A stretch of DNA of 64,000 nt from Leptothermofonsia sichuanensis E412 (GCF_019891175.1 NZ_CP072600.1:4836001-4900000); one strand, 5' to 3'; positions 35,470-44,524 are shown, counted from the stretch's first letter. Notes: generated by a model from the sequence alone, not told the origin. Numbers and translations are program-made.

Positions 35470-35649
35470 ATGTTTGGTCTAGGATGGCCCGAAGTGGCAA
35501 TTATTGTTATCGTTGCAATCCTGATTTTTGGTCCTAAAAAGATTCCGGAGTTGGGTAGCACGTTTGGAAAAACGCTCCGGGGCTTCAAGGAAGGACTCAA
35601 CCAGGCAGAAGAAGAGCAACCGGAGCAAGATGAGGATTACCGGAGCTGA
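35470..35649 (+). CDS. tatA: Twin-arginine translocase TatA/E-type subunit
   Basis: A 59-aa protein, shorter than most. MFGLGWPEVAIIVIVAILIF is the transmembrane helix, followed by the hinge GPKKIPELGSTFGKTLRGFK, the canonical amphipathic helix, and an acidic tail. It forms the pore-like part of the Tat export system in thylakoid and plasma membranes. A GAGGT ribosome-binding site lies 5 nt before the ATG. It is codirectional with the cyclo-ligase gene. A Tat substrate is encoded at 17470-18195. Confidence 0.93.
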   Translation: MFGLGWPEVAIIVIVAILIFGPKKIPELGSTFGKTLRGFKEGLNQAEEEQPEQDEDYRS

Positions 35650-35678
35650 GGCCAGATTACTCATTGTCCAACTGAAAT

Positions 35679-36248
35679 TTAATTGCTCAACTGAAATTGC
35701 TGGCAAACATTCCACCGCTCTCCGTCGTGGATCAGTAGCGTCAGATGAGAAACCATGAACTCAAAGTGTAACGGTTGGTGTTGAAACTCTGCCCAGGCAG
35801 CTCGAAAGTTTTGTTTGGTTAAATCCCGAAAGCCCACGGTTAGATGGGGGGCAAAGGGACGGGTCTTAGAAACGGGATCAACAATTTTCAGTATAGTTTC
35901 CAGATGTGCCATGAGTGAGGCTTGCAACTCCAGTAGGGCGGGCGTTTTGATGACATTGATATAAACCACACGCGGAATAAATGCGCCAAACCCGGAAAGC
36001 GTCACAGGTACCGGAGCCTGCTGAACCGCAAATTCGCTTAAGGTGTTCACCAGGGTTGAGAAGTCATCGGCTGCCCAATCAAAAGGAGGCTGCAAGGTGA
36101 CGTGGGGCGGTGACTTTAGTGCTGCTCGACTGTGATAACGCTCAGCAAAGAGGTGCTTGATACCGTTCGCATAGTCTTGAACCTCCTGCGGCGGCAATAA
36201 AGCGATAAAGAAGCGATGTTTAGAGGGATTGAAAGAAGTTGAGAACAT
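35679..36248 (-). CDS. 2'-5' RNA ligase/LigT-like phosphoesterase
   Basis: A 189-aa 2H-superfamily protein. Both signature tetrapeptides are present: HVTL (in SPPHVTLQPPF) and HLTV (in FAPHLTVGFRDL). Family members hydrolyse cyclic phosphodiesters; the physiological substrate is unknown. It is convergent with tatA. Confidence 0.88.
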   Translation of the reverse strand: MFSTSFNPSKHRFFIALLPPQEVQDYANGIKHLFAERYHSRAALKSPPHVTLQPPFDWAADDFSTLVNTLSEFAVQQAPVPVTLSGFGAFIPRVVYINVIKTPALLELQASLMAHLETILKIVDPVSKTRPFAPHLTVGFRDLTKQNFRAAWAEFQHQPLHFEFMVSHLTLLIHDGERWNVCQQFQLSN

Positions 36249-36299
36249 CCAGCGGATACGATAGGAGTAATCAATAATGCCCTGTCTTTAAACTACCCT

Positions 36300-36566
36300 A
36301 TGCCCTGGTTTGTCAAAATTGAGGAAGGAATTGTTGATAAAGTAATCTTTGACCAGTATGTTCCAGCCCACCGAGAGTATGTTAAGGGTCTGATCCAGAA
36401 AGGATATCAAGCTAAAACCGGATACTGGAGCTGTTATGGCGGTGGAATGCTATTGTTTCAGGCTGAATCCATGGATGAGGCAGCGGCGATCGTTGCCCAG
36501 GATCCTCTGGTACAAAATGGCTGCGTCCAATACAGGCTTTATGAGTGGCGGATTGTAGTGGAGTAG
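36300..36566 (+). CDS. YciI-like small protein (MgPME-cyclase-complex family)
   Basis: An 88-aa protein with a ferredoxin-like alpha/beta pattern: MPWFVKIEEGIVDK, then AHREYVKGLIQKGYQAKTGY, then GGGMLLFQAESMDEAAAIVA and DPLVQNGCVQYRLYEW. These match the YciI fold. Cyanobacterial relatives are often labelled as Mg-protoporphyrin ester cyclase-associated; the role is unproven. Confidence 0.8.
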   Translation: MPWFVKIEEGIVDKVIFDQYVPAHREYVKGLIQKGYQAKTGYWSCYGGGMLLFQAESMDEAAAIVAQDPLVQNGCVQYRLYEWRIVVE

Positions 36567-36570
36567 ATTC

Positions 36571-37908
36571 CTATTGCAGGAGAAACAGGCGTTTTGCAGC
36601 ACGGGTCAAGGCCACGTAGCAGAGCTGATTTCGCTCCACAATATTTCGGTTGATCAAAATATCTGGTAAGTCAATAAACACATCCTGGAATGTGGAGCCC
36701 TGGCTTTTGTGTACGGTCAGGCTGTAGGCATAATTGACATCATGGAATTTTTGCTTCATTTCCCAAAATTCCTGCCAGCGTTTCTGCCCTGCATACTCCT
36801 GGAGGAGTTGTTGAAACCTTGCCTGACTCATTTCATGCAGCACCCGCAGGGTACGAAAATTGCCTTCCTCGGTCAGCACTTCTAAATACCAGACAAACCA
36901 GGATCCTTCTTTGCCTTCGTAAACATCCAGGACTTCGCACTCGGCTGAAGTCTGGAGCAAGATCATGTCCCGTTCAAGGCAGGAAGTATTGGCAACCAGG
37001 CGTTCTCCGGGGACAAATCGAGCAGCACTTTTGCTAAAAATTGCTTCCCGAATGAACTGATTCAGGTTATTTACCCGCCGGTTGGTATAGGCTAACGCTC
37101 TCACCTGGTCAGGATTTTTCTGGTATGCCTGGCTGGTAAAAGCTCGAATGAGTAGTTTTTCCCAATGCTGGCGGCGCAGAACAAAAATACCCTCTGTCTG
37201 ATCTGGGTTTGTGTCATTTTGGAATTGCGGCAGGTATCTGCAATCCAGATTTCTCCGAATATTTTCAGCAAGAACCCCGATCGCCCCCCCATATCGCACC
37301 ACTTCCGTCAGTTCAGCCCGATGATAGATCTGGCGAAAACAGGGGGACTCTGGTTCACCCACGGGTGGAAGCTGGGCAGGATCGCCAACAAACAAAATCT
37401 GGGTGCGATCGTACAGATTGGAAACCGCCGTCACCAGAAGCCCCCACATTTCCTCATTGATCATGGAGCATTCATCCACAATAATCAGGCTATAACGTCC
37501 GAACTGACTGGACTGTTCCGTATCAATCTTGAATACCTGTTTGCCAGTCTGCTCATCTACTACCGGACGCAGCCCCAGCAGTTTGCAGCAGGTCATACAG
37601 TCCAGTTCCAGCCCCCAGCGGTGCGCCATTGTACTCAGAACCTTGGTGGCTTTATTACTGAAGGCAGTCAAGACCACCTTCCGACGGTTTTTCTGCTGGT
37701 GCATCCGGGTAATGAGTGCCTGTAACAGGGTCGTTTTACCCGTGCCCGCATAGCCTGTGAGCAGATATAGCTTTTCCTCTCCTTGAATAAACTGTTCCAA
37801 TGCCTGCAACGCAGACCACTGTTCCTGGGTCAAAGAAATCCCTGGCAAAATGTCTGGAATGGTGCCGGGAGTTTCCATGTCTGGTGGCAATAGTTGGGAA
37901 GAATCCAC
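36571..37908 (-). CDS. RecD/Dda-like ATP-dependent DNA helicase
   Basis: A 445-aa superfamily 1B helicase. Walker A is LLTGYAGTGKTTLLQALI, motif II is LIIVDECSMINEEMW, motif III is ILFVGDPAQLPPVGEPESP. The C-terminal UvrD_C_2 motif is YSLTVHKSQGSTFQDVFIDL, then NQLCYVALTRAAKRLFLL. It lacks RecBCD partners and nuclease domains. It resembles phage Dda-type helicases widespread in cyanobacteria. It ends 5 bp from the YciI-like gene, convergently. Confidence 0.88.
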   Translation of the reverse strand: MDSSQLLPPDMETPGTIPDILPGISLTQEQWSALQALEQFIQGEEKLYLLTGYAGTGKTTLLQALITRMHQQKNRRKVVLTAFSNKATKVLSTMAHRWGLELDCMTCCKLLGLRPVVDEQTGKQVFKIDTEQSSQFGRYSLIIVDECSMINEEMWGLLVTAVSNLYDRTQILFVGDPAQLPPVGEPESPCFRQIYHRAELTEVVRYGGAIGVLAENIRRNLDCRYLPQFQNDTNPDQTEGIFVLRRQHWEKLLIRAFTSQAYQKNPDQVRALAYTNRRVNNLNQFIREAIFSKSAARFVPGERLVANTSCLERDMILLQTSAECEVLDVYEGKEGSWFVWYLEVLTEEGNFRTLRVLHEMSQARFQQLLQEYAGQKRWQEFWEMKQKFHDVNYAYSLTVHKSQGSTFQDVFIDLPDILINRNIVERNQLCYVALTRAAKRLFLLQ

Positions 37909-37915
37909 AGTGTTT

Positions 37916-38163
37916 AAGGAATGAGAATTTTATAACCTGAAACTTCACCCCAGAGACACAGAGGACATAGAGGAATTGCTCTGTAGCTCTGCAGGCTACC
38001 GATAGCCATGTCAGTCAGGCCGACAGTTAGCGATCGCAAACCCATATCATGCTGCCCTTTTGACCCTGCTCCCTGTACCCTATCTCCTGTTCCCTGTACC
38101 CTATCTCCTGCCCCCTGCCCCCATCTATAGAACACTGAGGTTTTCGGTTTATTTAATCCGCAC
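37916..38163. repeat. CACAGAG palindromic repeat, copy 3, with heptad array inside
   Basis: The ends AAGGAATGAGAATTTTATAA ... CCCAGAGACACAGAGG and GGTTTTCGGTTTATTTAATC are conserved. The centre is replaced by other DNA, including the heptad array at 38064-38126. Confidence 0.65.
38064..38126. repeat. Heptanucleotide tandem repeats (STRR-type)
   Basis: Nine consecutive 7-bp units of the form YCCTRYY: CCCTGCT, CCCTGTA, CCCTATC, TCCTGTT, CCCTGTA, CCCTATC, TCCTGCC, CCCTGCC, CCCATCT. Shorter runs lie near 16520, 33744, 43222-43249 and 57324-57358. Confidence 0.8.
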
Positions 38164-38203
38164 CCACCAATCTATGGCTGGCAGATAGTGTTATGCTTTA
38201 GAT

Positions 38204-38300
38204 GATCCGGACCCATGCGATCGCAACGCCCAAACCTTGTCAGGACCGGAAGGTAGCAGCAATACGGGATGCTTGCGATAGGCGTGGACTCCGGGTCTTT
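38204..38300 (+). ncRNA. ffs: Signal recognition particle RNA (small, 4.5S type)
   Basis: The universal SRP apical loop TCAGGACCGGAAGGTAGCAG is present at 38240-38259. The outer stem GATCCGGACCCATGC pairs with GCGTGGACTCCGGGTC, giving a ~97-nt hairpin RNA. A T-run (TCTTTT) ends it, and a -10-like TATGCT lies at 38192-38197. It pairs with Ffh to target membrane proteins. Confidence 0.93.
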
Positions 38301-38521
38301 TAATAGGGATGGTTTCCCTTCACAACCGCCACCGGATCCATAGTATTCTCTCCAGGGTTCCCGTCCTGAATTGGTTTCTTGATGCATTGCGACAGAAGGT
38401 TCTCATCATCAGAGCACCAAGGTATGAGCGGTACGGTTTTCACCCGAAAAAACCAGTGACAGTTTCTCTGCTTTATTTCTATGCTGGATGCAGTCGATAG
38501 TTCTGAGGAGTCCTGGCAACT

Positions 38522-38893
38522 ATGGGTTTGGGAGATCTGGTTCAAAAAGCAGTTTATCTCGGTATTGGCTTTGCTTCCTATGCAGGCGAAAAAGCAGGGG
38601 AAAAGCTGACTGAGTTGAGATCTCAGGTGCAGAAGCTGGCAGATGAAATGGTTGAGCGGGGGGAAATGACTGCCGACGAAGCCCGCAAATTTGTTGATGA
38701 CATGGTAAACAAAGCGCAACAGTCTGCGGGTGAACCCTCTGGTGCCAGGCAACCGACTGAACCCCGACGCATTGAAATTGTTACAGATGATGAAGAACCC
38801 GGAGACTCATCTGTCAGCCAGGCAGAACAGATGCGGCGACAGGTGATGGAGTTACAGGAAGAACTCAGGCGTTTGAGGAACGATAACTCCTGA
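38522..38893 (+). CDS. Phasin-like helical protein
   Basis: A 123-aa protein resembling the phasin/PhaF-like family found widely in cyanobacteria: VQKAVYLGIGFASYAGEKAG, then QVQKLADEMVERGEMTADEA and RKFVDDMVNKAQ. The C-terminus is a charged helix with heptad-like spacing (MRRQVMELQEELRRLRN). Whether it coats polyhydroxyalkanoate granules or has another scaffold role is unknown. No PHA genes lie nearby. Confidence 0.78.
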   Translation: MGLGDLVQKAVYLGIGFASYAGEKAGEKLTELRSQVQKLADEMVERGEMTADEARKFVDDMVNKAQQSAGEPSGARQPTEPRRIEIVTDDEEPGDSSVSQAEQMRRQVMELQEELRRLRNDNS

Positions 38894-39273
38894 CTCAAGA
38901 ATTTTAATCCCAGACTACAATTTGAGCTAAAGTAGAACGATCTCGACAGGTGTTCAGCCGTTATAGCATTGAACCTTTTCCATCCCATTTGACCTTTCCC
39001 ATCAGAAATAGTTTGATTTTGAAAGATTGATCAAATGGAAGGTTGATTAGAAAGTTGACTTTTGCTTCAGGAAAGACCGATTTTTGCTGGCCGTAACCTG
39101 GCTCTTAAGGGTCACCTTTTCGGAGAAACCCAGGGTCAATATCCCTTATACAGCGATTCTAGTTGGGTTGTGAGAAAGGATTCTTGAGGAATCTTTTCTC
39201 ACCAAGCCTCTACCTTTCACAACGGATTTAGGATTGCTATAAGAGGTTGGTTAATGCGCTTTTTGGGGGGGAT

Positions 39274-39705
39274 ATGGAAGATTGGTCATTTAATTTTTTC
39301 GAGATGATAGAAGTTATGGTTAAAGAGGTCGAACAATTCTTTACTGAAGTTGCCCGGGATGTTGGTGAAATGGTGGACTCGTTGGTAGAGGCATCTGAAG
39401 AAGTTGTCGAGCAGATGCAGATGGCTTTTGAAACTGAAATCGAACCCCATCTCAACGAATTCATCGATCCCATCCTGGAAGCCTATCTGGGATTTGAAAT
39501 TTCCATAGAGGAAACTGCTCAACCAGTAATTCGTACGGTTGAACCCTTTTTGAATGAGCATCCTGCCTGCGTTGGGTGTCGTCATTATCACGGGCAGTCC
39601 TATGGTGGCACTATGTTGGTCTGTGGGATGCACCCCTATGGTTGGGAGGGGGAGCAATGCCCTGACTGGGAATCTGTATGGAAAGGCGAAGACAAGGAAT
39701 CATGA
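39274..39705 (+). CDS. Acidic helical protein with C-terminal Cys/His cluster, unknown
   Basis: A 143-aa protein from ATG 39274; an upstream TTG frame is less likely. The N-terminal ~95 residues form an acidic amphipathic helix (MIEVMVKEVEQFFTEVARDV, then LVEASEEVVEQMQMAFETE). The C-terminus has HPACVGCRHYHGQSYGG, LVCGMHPYGW and EQCPDW, with four Cys and several His that could bind a metal. I have seen similar C-termini in cyanobacterial proteins, with no known function. The gap 38894-39273 upstream shows no gene or repeat. Confidence 0.7.
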   Translation: MEDWSFNFFEMIEVMVKEVEQFFTEVARDVGEMVDSLVEASEEVVEQMQMAFETEIEPHLNEFIDPILEAYLGFEISIEETAQPVIRTVEPFLNEHPACVGCRHYHGQSYGGTMLVCGMHPYGWEGEQCPDWESVWKGEDKES

Positions 39706-39836
39706 ACCCTTTCTATCGTTCTTGGCACCTGATATAGCCTTATTCTTTGGAGTTGCTGATTCCGGGTATGAATTATCCGGGTATGAATTGAGGGTTGTAT
39801 AAATTGAAACTCTGTTCCAATTTATACTGCTATAGG

Positions 39837-40904
39837 TTAGTGATAGTCCTCCTCGACTCGACCAACCCCTGTACCCGGGTAATAGTTGCTCAAAATTTGC
39901 TTGTAATTAAGCCCCTTCTCTGCCAGGTCAAGGGCACCCAGTTGGCTCATGCCGCGCCCACGAAATGCTTCTGCAACGATATCATCCGAAGCGGCGTAGA
40001 GGGACTCCACAATGCCACCCCGGTAGCTAACAAACTCTCCAGCCGTGTTGTCCACTGCTTTACGAGTGGTTTCTGCTTCTCGCTCAATGCCGCTATAAAC
40101 CTGGTAGTACTCGGTTGCACCCAGGTTATAGAGCGAGTGGGCGGGTTTGAAATAGTAGGTTAGTGCATAGGAGCGGGCGGCAACAGCCTGCGCTTTTAGA
40201 GCCTCTGTGTGCCAACTGGGGGAAACCTCACTGGCTACTACGCTGTGCAGGTATTGCCTCAGGTTGATATAGTTGATGCCCCAGAGATTGCCGCGATCAG
40301 CAACCAGCAGCAACCGTCCCCGGTAGGTGCGATCGCCCAACTGAAACGACTGCCCCACACCCGGATCCAGTAGTACAATGGGCGGCAGTTGCCAGGACCC
40401 GAATCGGATCGAATCGCCATCAGGCTGAACTGGATACAGATCTTTCGCTACCAGTTTTTGCAGATGCTGGCCATCCTTATCCATCAGAATCGCGTTACTG
40501 GAAGCCCCAATTCTGGTAGAAGGAACCCCTTCTGCGATCGCCACTCGAATTTCAATCAGAGAGTCAACGGTTGCCGCCGAAGCCAGAAACCGGGACTTGG
40601 CTTCATTGTTAATCGCTTTTTCTCGCTCCGTATAGTTAGCAGGATTAACTGGCTTAGGAGAGGGTTTTGCCGGTGGGGATTTTTGAGGGTATGGGGATGG
40701 CTTTGCCAGGGGTGAAGGACTGGCGATAGCGGTCGTTACGCTGGGTAGAGGGGACGGGGACGCAGCCTCGATGGGTTCCTGAGAAGAGGAGGCTTGTTTT
40801 TCTGGTTGATTGAGAACGATGGCTCCCAGGGATACCCCGCCCAACAATGGCAGCACAACCCAAAGATAGCGTTTGATCAGGTCAGAAATTTTTGGTTCTG
40901 TCAT
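39837..40904 (-). CDS. SpoIID/LytB domain protein
   Basis: A 355-aa protein with an N-terminal membrane anchor (YLWVVLPLLGGVSLGAIVL), a Pro/Ser-rich spacer at ~45-90 and a SpoIID domain from ~110. Key parts are LRQYLHSVVASEVSPSWHTE, LKAQAVAARSYALTYYFK, and GRGMSQLGALDLAEKGLNYK, IL SNYYPGT. SpoIID proteins are lytic transglycosylases acting on denuded peptidoglycan. It is codirectional with the DUF2301 gene upstream (18-bp gap). Confidence 0.9.
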   Translation of the reverse strand: MTEPKISDLIKRYLWVVLPLLGGVSLGAIVLNQPEKQASSSQEPIEAASPSPLPSVTTAIASPSPLAKPSPYPQKSPPAKPSPKPVNPANYTEREKAINNEAKSRFLASAATVDSLIEIRVAIAEGVPSTRIGASSNAILMDKDGQHLQKLVAKDLYPVQPDGDSIRFGSWQLPPIVLLDPGVGQSFQLGDRTYRGRLLLVADRGNLWGINYINLRQYLHSVVASEVSPSWHTEALKAQAVAARSYALTYYFKPAHSLYNLGATEYYQVYSGIEREAETTRKAVDNTAGEFVSYRGGIVESLYAASDDIVAEAFRGRGMSQLGALDLAEKGLNYKQILSNYYPGTGVGRVEEDYH

Positions 40905-40922
40905 GTTAAACGGTGATTGCTA

Positions 40923-41582
40923 CTAACGGGAAACGTCAGTTCTGGTCAATCGTTGCTGTTTGAGGTAATCAAAAACACTCTTATCGCCAATATCTGGTGG
41001 AATGGGTTGAGTAACCTTTCGTAAAGCAAAGACTAAGAAAAGAATAACCCAAAACAGTAGCAGCACCCTTTCTAAAGAGGACGGTAGCAAACGAGCTAAA
41101 TGTCCCAGCAACAGGACAGGAACCAGAGGGGTCAGCAGTTTCGTTTCTACCCGATCAAAGCAAAATGCTTCCTTAAAGAAGATACCTGTTAGAGCGACAA
41201 AGGTAAAGCCAACCCCCAGTAAGGAGAGCGGATAACGGTAGACGGTCAAAGCAAATGGCTCCGGGTTGAAGTGGGCGATCGCCAGTGATGCCACACAGCC
41301 AATCGCCCAGAACACCTGCAAAGCACGGTGTAGCGGCTCCATATAAATGTGAATCGTCAGTAAACTCACTCCCAGAGATACACAGAATAGGGTATAGAGG
41401 GGAGTCAGCCAGGGTAAGATTGCTGGATTAGCCCCCTGCCACAGCACCAATCCTGCACCAATCGCAAAGCAGAGCGCTGCCACCATCAGCCCACCCCGGT
41501 AGACAATGACTCCCCGACGATCCGCATCGTTAATCGTAAATTCACCAAACTGTCCCTGGTAAACTACTGGCTCAGCCTGCAT
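40923..41582 (-). CDS. DUF2301 integral membrane protein
   Basis: A 219-aa protein from ATG 41582; AGGAGG lies 4-5 nt upstream, so the seven codons before it are not needed. It has six hydrophobic helices (VAALCFAIGAGLVLW, LYTLFCVSLGVSLLTIHIYM and so on). The pattern YQGQFGEFTINDADRRGVIV near the N-terminus and IFFKEAFCFDRVETK in the middle are typical of DUF2301. Function unknown. It is 21 bp downstream of the SAM hydrolase gene. Confidence 0.82.
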   Translation of the reverse strand: MQAEPVVYQGQFGEFTINDADRRGVIVYRGGLMVAALCFAIGAGLVLWQGANPAILPWLTPLYTLFCVSLGVSLLTIHIYMEPLHRALQVFWAIGCVASLAIAHFNPEPFALTVYRYPLSLLGVGFTFVALTGIFFKEAFCFDRVETKLLTPLVPVLLLGHLARLLPSSLERVLLLFWVILFLVFALRKVTQPIPPDIGDKSVFDYLKQQRLTRTDVSR

Positions 41583-41603
41583 ACAGCCTCCTTCATCCTT
41601 CAT

Positions 41604-42485
41604 TCAATCTTGGTTTTTGGATTCTGGACTTTGGATTTCCCTTCCCTTTTTCCTTTCCCCCTTCATTCTTCCTACCACCCTAACGCCATCCCCTTCATTT
41701 AGTCTAAGCTTTGCCTGGGCATTTCCTCGATTGACCGCAATTTCGACCCAGCCGTGGCTACCCACCAGTGCCAGCAGTTCTCCCACTGAAGCGTTACTGT
41801 AGGTCTGATGTCCAGGAATTTCCAGGTTGCCAATCAGCACAACCCATTCGGTTTCAGACACCTCTGCCGCAGAAATATTGGTAATCAGATTGCCAAAGTG
41901 ATCGGTTGCCTGAATAACACCTGTGATGGCAGTTGTGCCATTGTCCAGCTTTTCTATCTGAACAGCAGGGGGGCTGAGATTGACCAGCGTATCCGGGGCG
42001 ATCGCCGCGCCGAGGGTCTCCAATGCTACCCCGCTGGCCAGATGTGCCCCCACGGGTGCAAAGATATCCCGTCCATGAAATGTGGAGCTGGGTTCGGGAG
42101 TACGCCAGTACTCAGGCCGGGTCAATTCCACAGCAGCAATCACCGGGTTCTGGCTCAAAACCCCACTGAACAGTCCATTGTCTGGTCCCACCAGAATGCC
42201 AGAGGGTTGGGCAGGGTTGGTGCCGGTTGCGATCGCGATCGCCCGGCGGTGACTGCCAACACCTGGATCAACCACCGCAACATAGACTGTCCCAGACGGA
42301 AAGTAGGGATAGGCAGTCATCAAGACAAATCGGGCAAAGGCTACATTCTGCGGCGGAATCTGATGGGTTAAATCAATGACCGTTAGATGGGGATTAATCT
42401 GAGCAATTACCCCCTTCATTATCCCCACATAGGGATCGCTCAAACCAAAGTCACTCAGCAGTGCCAGACAGCCAGGTTGGATCAT
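41604..42485 (-). CDS. SAM hydroxide adenosyltransferase (DUF62/SAM hydrolase family)
   Basis: A 293-aa protein from ATG 42485 (MIQPGCLALLSDFGLSDPYV), matching the family start. Signature parts are SDFGLSDPYVGIMKG, VAVVDPGVGSHRRAIA and GPDNGLFSGVL, with a C-terminal beta domain (DHFGNLITNI). The family hydrolyses S-adenosylmethionine to adenosine and methionine. It is first in a run with the DUF2301 and spoIID genes. Confidence 0.9.
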   Translation of the reverse strand: MIQPGCLALLSDFGLSDPYVGIMKGVIAQINPHLTVIDLTHQIPPQNVAFARFVLMTAYPYFPSGTVYVAVVDPGVGSHRRAIAIATGTNPAQPSGILVGPDNGLFSGVLSQNPVIAAVELTRPEYWRTPEPSSTFHGRDIFAPVGAHLASGVALETLGAAIAPDTLVNLSPPAVQIEKLDNGTTAITGVIQATDHFGNLITNISAAEVSETEWVVLIGNLEIPGHQTYSNASVGELLALVGSHGWVEIAVNRGNAQAKLRLNEGDGVRVVGRMKGERKKGREIQSPESKNQD

Positions 42486-42717
42486 TTGTTTTCTCTCGCT
42501 CAGGTTGATTCCAGACCTCGGAGGTTTCAACCCCAATGCGGCCCGTTTCATCCAGGTTTAACAAACCTCTGAGGTCTACCAGTCCAGGATCGAAAACTCC
42601 TGCCCCTTTACCGTAAAATTTAGTATCTAAAATTAGTATCTAAAACTACGGTTTACCCTCTAATTGCTATGATGGGAGTAATCTAGTACCACAAGTAAAG
42701 TCGAATCATTGTCCACT

Positions 42718-42873
42718 ATGAACAAAAATCGTCAAGAAACCCGCGCAAAAGTCTCAGAAACCCATCGGGCAAACCTTCAGAAAAATCTGCAACGCCGTTT
42801 GGAAGCTGCCAGAGCAAAGGGGGATGAACAGCTTATTCGGTTATTAGAAGCAGAAGCAAACTATCTCAGCTAG
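42718..42873 (+). CDS. 51-aa basic helical protein, conserved-looking
   Basis: MNKNRQETRAKVSETHRANL leads into a charged helix (QRRLEAARAKGDEQLIRLLE) ending AEANYLS. High Arg/Lys/Glu/Ala content and an amphipathic pattern suggest a real small protein. It is divergent from the SAM hydrolase gene. Its stop codon lies in the first bases of a CACAGAG repeat. I recall similar short proteins in cyanobacteria but no function. Confidence 0.65.
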   Translation: MNKNRQETRAKVSETHRANLQKNLQRRLEAARAKGDEQLIRLLEAEANYLS

Positions 42874-42988
42874 GAATGAGGATTTTATAGCTTGAAACTT
42901 TACCACAGAGACACAGAGAACATGGAGAAACTCGGTGTCTCTATGGTAGGATATAAAGCTTTTCAGTTTATTTGATCCACGATCCTTC
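42872..42988. repeat. CACAGAG palindromic repeat, copy 4
   Basis: AGGAATGAGGATTTTATAGC ... ACCACAGAGACACAGAG ... CTCGGTGTCTCTATGGT ... TTTTCAGTTTATTTGATCC. It begins on the stop codon of the 51-aa gene. The rest of the gap to dapF contains a short heptad run (43222-43249: TCCCTGT CCCCTAT CCCCTGT). Confidence 0.75.
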
Positions 42989-43304
42989 GTTTTCTGAGTA
43001 GTTCAGGCGTACCCCCAGATATCTACATAGGAGATATCCATAAAGGGCGTTCCAGTTCTCGCAACGACATTTCTACAGCATGATCAGGAGGATGGGTTCG
43101 CCGAACTCACCCTCCTATAGTTTTTCAGAGCATGGGTTTTTCAGGTATGGCTATTGCCATCGAAGTCAGGACAAATTAGCACACCCGCACCCTGGTCCTC
43201 CGCTCCTTTTATTAACACTGTTCCCTGTCCCCTATCCCCTGTCCTCTGGTGTGAGTAGTGGTCTTCACTTGCATAAGGTAACCCCTGGCTCACACTCATA
43301 CCCG

Positions 43305-44165
43305 TTATCCGGCCTTACCGGTAAACACCTTTTCTGCGGGACCCGTCATATAGAGGCGATTGTTGGTTTCAGACCATTCAATCTGCAATGGGCCGCCGGG
43401 AAGTTCCACGGTGGCGCAGCGATTGACCTGAGGATAGCGCTCTCCAGCCTGACTGACCAGCACTCCTGCTACTAAAGAGGCACAGGCTCCGGTTCCACAT
43501 GCCAGGGTGATTCCAGCACCACGTTCCCAGACACGCATTTTCAAGTAGTCGGGGCGAATGACTTGAATGAACTCGGTATTCGTTTTTTGAGGAAACACCG
43601 GATGACGTTCAAACTGGGGACCGAGGGTCTCCAGGGGGATTGCGGCAACATCCTCAACAAAGGTGATGCAGTGGGGATTCCCCATACTGACACAGGTCAC
43701 TTGCCAGATCTGCCCTGCCACTTCCAGGGGCGCATTCACTACCCGTTGATCAGGGCTGGTCAGCGTGGTGGGAATCTCCGCAGCCAGCAGCCGGGGTTCA
43801 CCCATATCGACGGTGACGAATCCATTTGCCTCCAGCTTGGGTATCATGACCCCAGCCTGGGTGTGAACCTGGTAGGAACGGGAAGCGTGCGTTCCTTCCA
43901 GGTCAGCCACAAATCGGGCAAAGCAGCGAATTCCATTGCCGCACATTTCTGGCTCTGAGCCATCCGAGTTAAAAATCCGCATGGTGTAATCGGTACCCTC
44001 CTGTCCTGGCAGGACAAAGATGACTCCATCGGCACCAATTCCAAAGTGGCGATCGCACCACTGAACCGCCTGTGCTGGCGTTAAGCAAGGCTCTGATGAG
44101 GCACGATTGTCGATCAGGATAAAGTCGTTTCCCAGTCCGTGATACTTAGTGAACTCAATTGCCAT
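43305..44165 (-). CDS. dapF: Diaminopimelate epimerase
   Basis: Interconverts LL- and meso-diaminopimelate for lysine and peptidoglycan. The 286-aa protein starts at ATG 44165 ([20 protein letters not shown]), the standard N-terminus. Both catalytic cysteines are present: [13 protein letters not shown] and [12 protein letters not shown]. The gene is divergent from hfq, with 54 bp between starts. I recall that dapF lies beside hfq in several cyanobacteria. Confidence 0.96.
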   Translation of the reverse strand: MAIEFTKYHGLGNDFILIDNRASSEPCLTPAQAVQWCDRHFGIGADGVIFVLPGQEGTDYTMRIFNSDGSEPEMCGNGIRCFARFVADLEGTHASRSYQVHTQAGVMIPKLEANGFVTVDMGEPRLLAAEIPTTLTSPDQRVVNAPLEVAGQIWQVTCVSMGNPHCITFVEDVAAIPLETLGPQFERHPVFPQKTNTEFIQVIRPDYLKMRVWERGAGITLACGTGACASLVAGVLVSQAGERYPQVNRCATVELPGGPLQIEWSETNNRLYMTGPAEKVFTGKAG

Positions 44166-44219
44166 AGATGTGTTGCAATAGGGGGTGTGAAGTGAATCAG
44201 TTTTTTGGGGATGCAAGCA

Positions 44220-44435
44220 ATGACTGTAGAATTTGAAACCGGATTACCCAGTGTCCGCCAGATTCAAAACATGATTCGAGAAGAGAAAGAGGTTGAACTT
44301 AAACTGACCACTGGCGATCTGCTAGCTGGCAAGATCAGTTGGCAGGACCCCCATTGTATTTCTCTTACGGACCAGTATGATCAGCCCACGATTGTTTGGC
44401 GACAGGCTATTGTTTACTTGAAACCCAGGATGTAG
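44220..44435 (+). CDS. hfq: Hfq-like RNA-binding protein (cyanobacterial type)
   Basis: A 71-aa Sm-fold protein: [40 protein letters not shown], then [18 protein letters not shown] 44220 gives the usual short cyanobacterial N-terminus. Cyanobacterial Hfq differs from proteobacterial Hfq in its RNA-binding faces. In Synechocystis it acts with the type IV pilus motor for motility. Confidence 0.92.
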   Translation: MTVEFETGLPSVRQIQNMIREEKEVELKLTTGDLLAGKISWQDPHCISLTDQYDQPTIVWRQAIVYLKPRM

Positions 44436-44443
44436 AGAGAAAG

Positions 44444-44524
44444 GGTGTTGCTAAAAAGCTGGATGCATTGAAACGTTGTTTCAGTTCATCCAGCATGTTT
44501 TTCATCCCCAGATTCAGCAATGCC
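44444..44524. repeat. MITE-like element R5, copy 2, with flanking direct repeats
   Basis: An 81-bp element with terminal inverted repeats GGTGTTGCTAAA / TTCAGCAATGCC and an internal palindrome around TTGAAACGTTGTTTCA. It is immediately flanked by AGAGAAAG on both sides (44436-44443 and 44525-44532). It sits 8 bp downstream of the hfq stop codon and may serve as its terminator. Confidence 0.7.
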
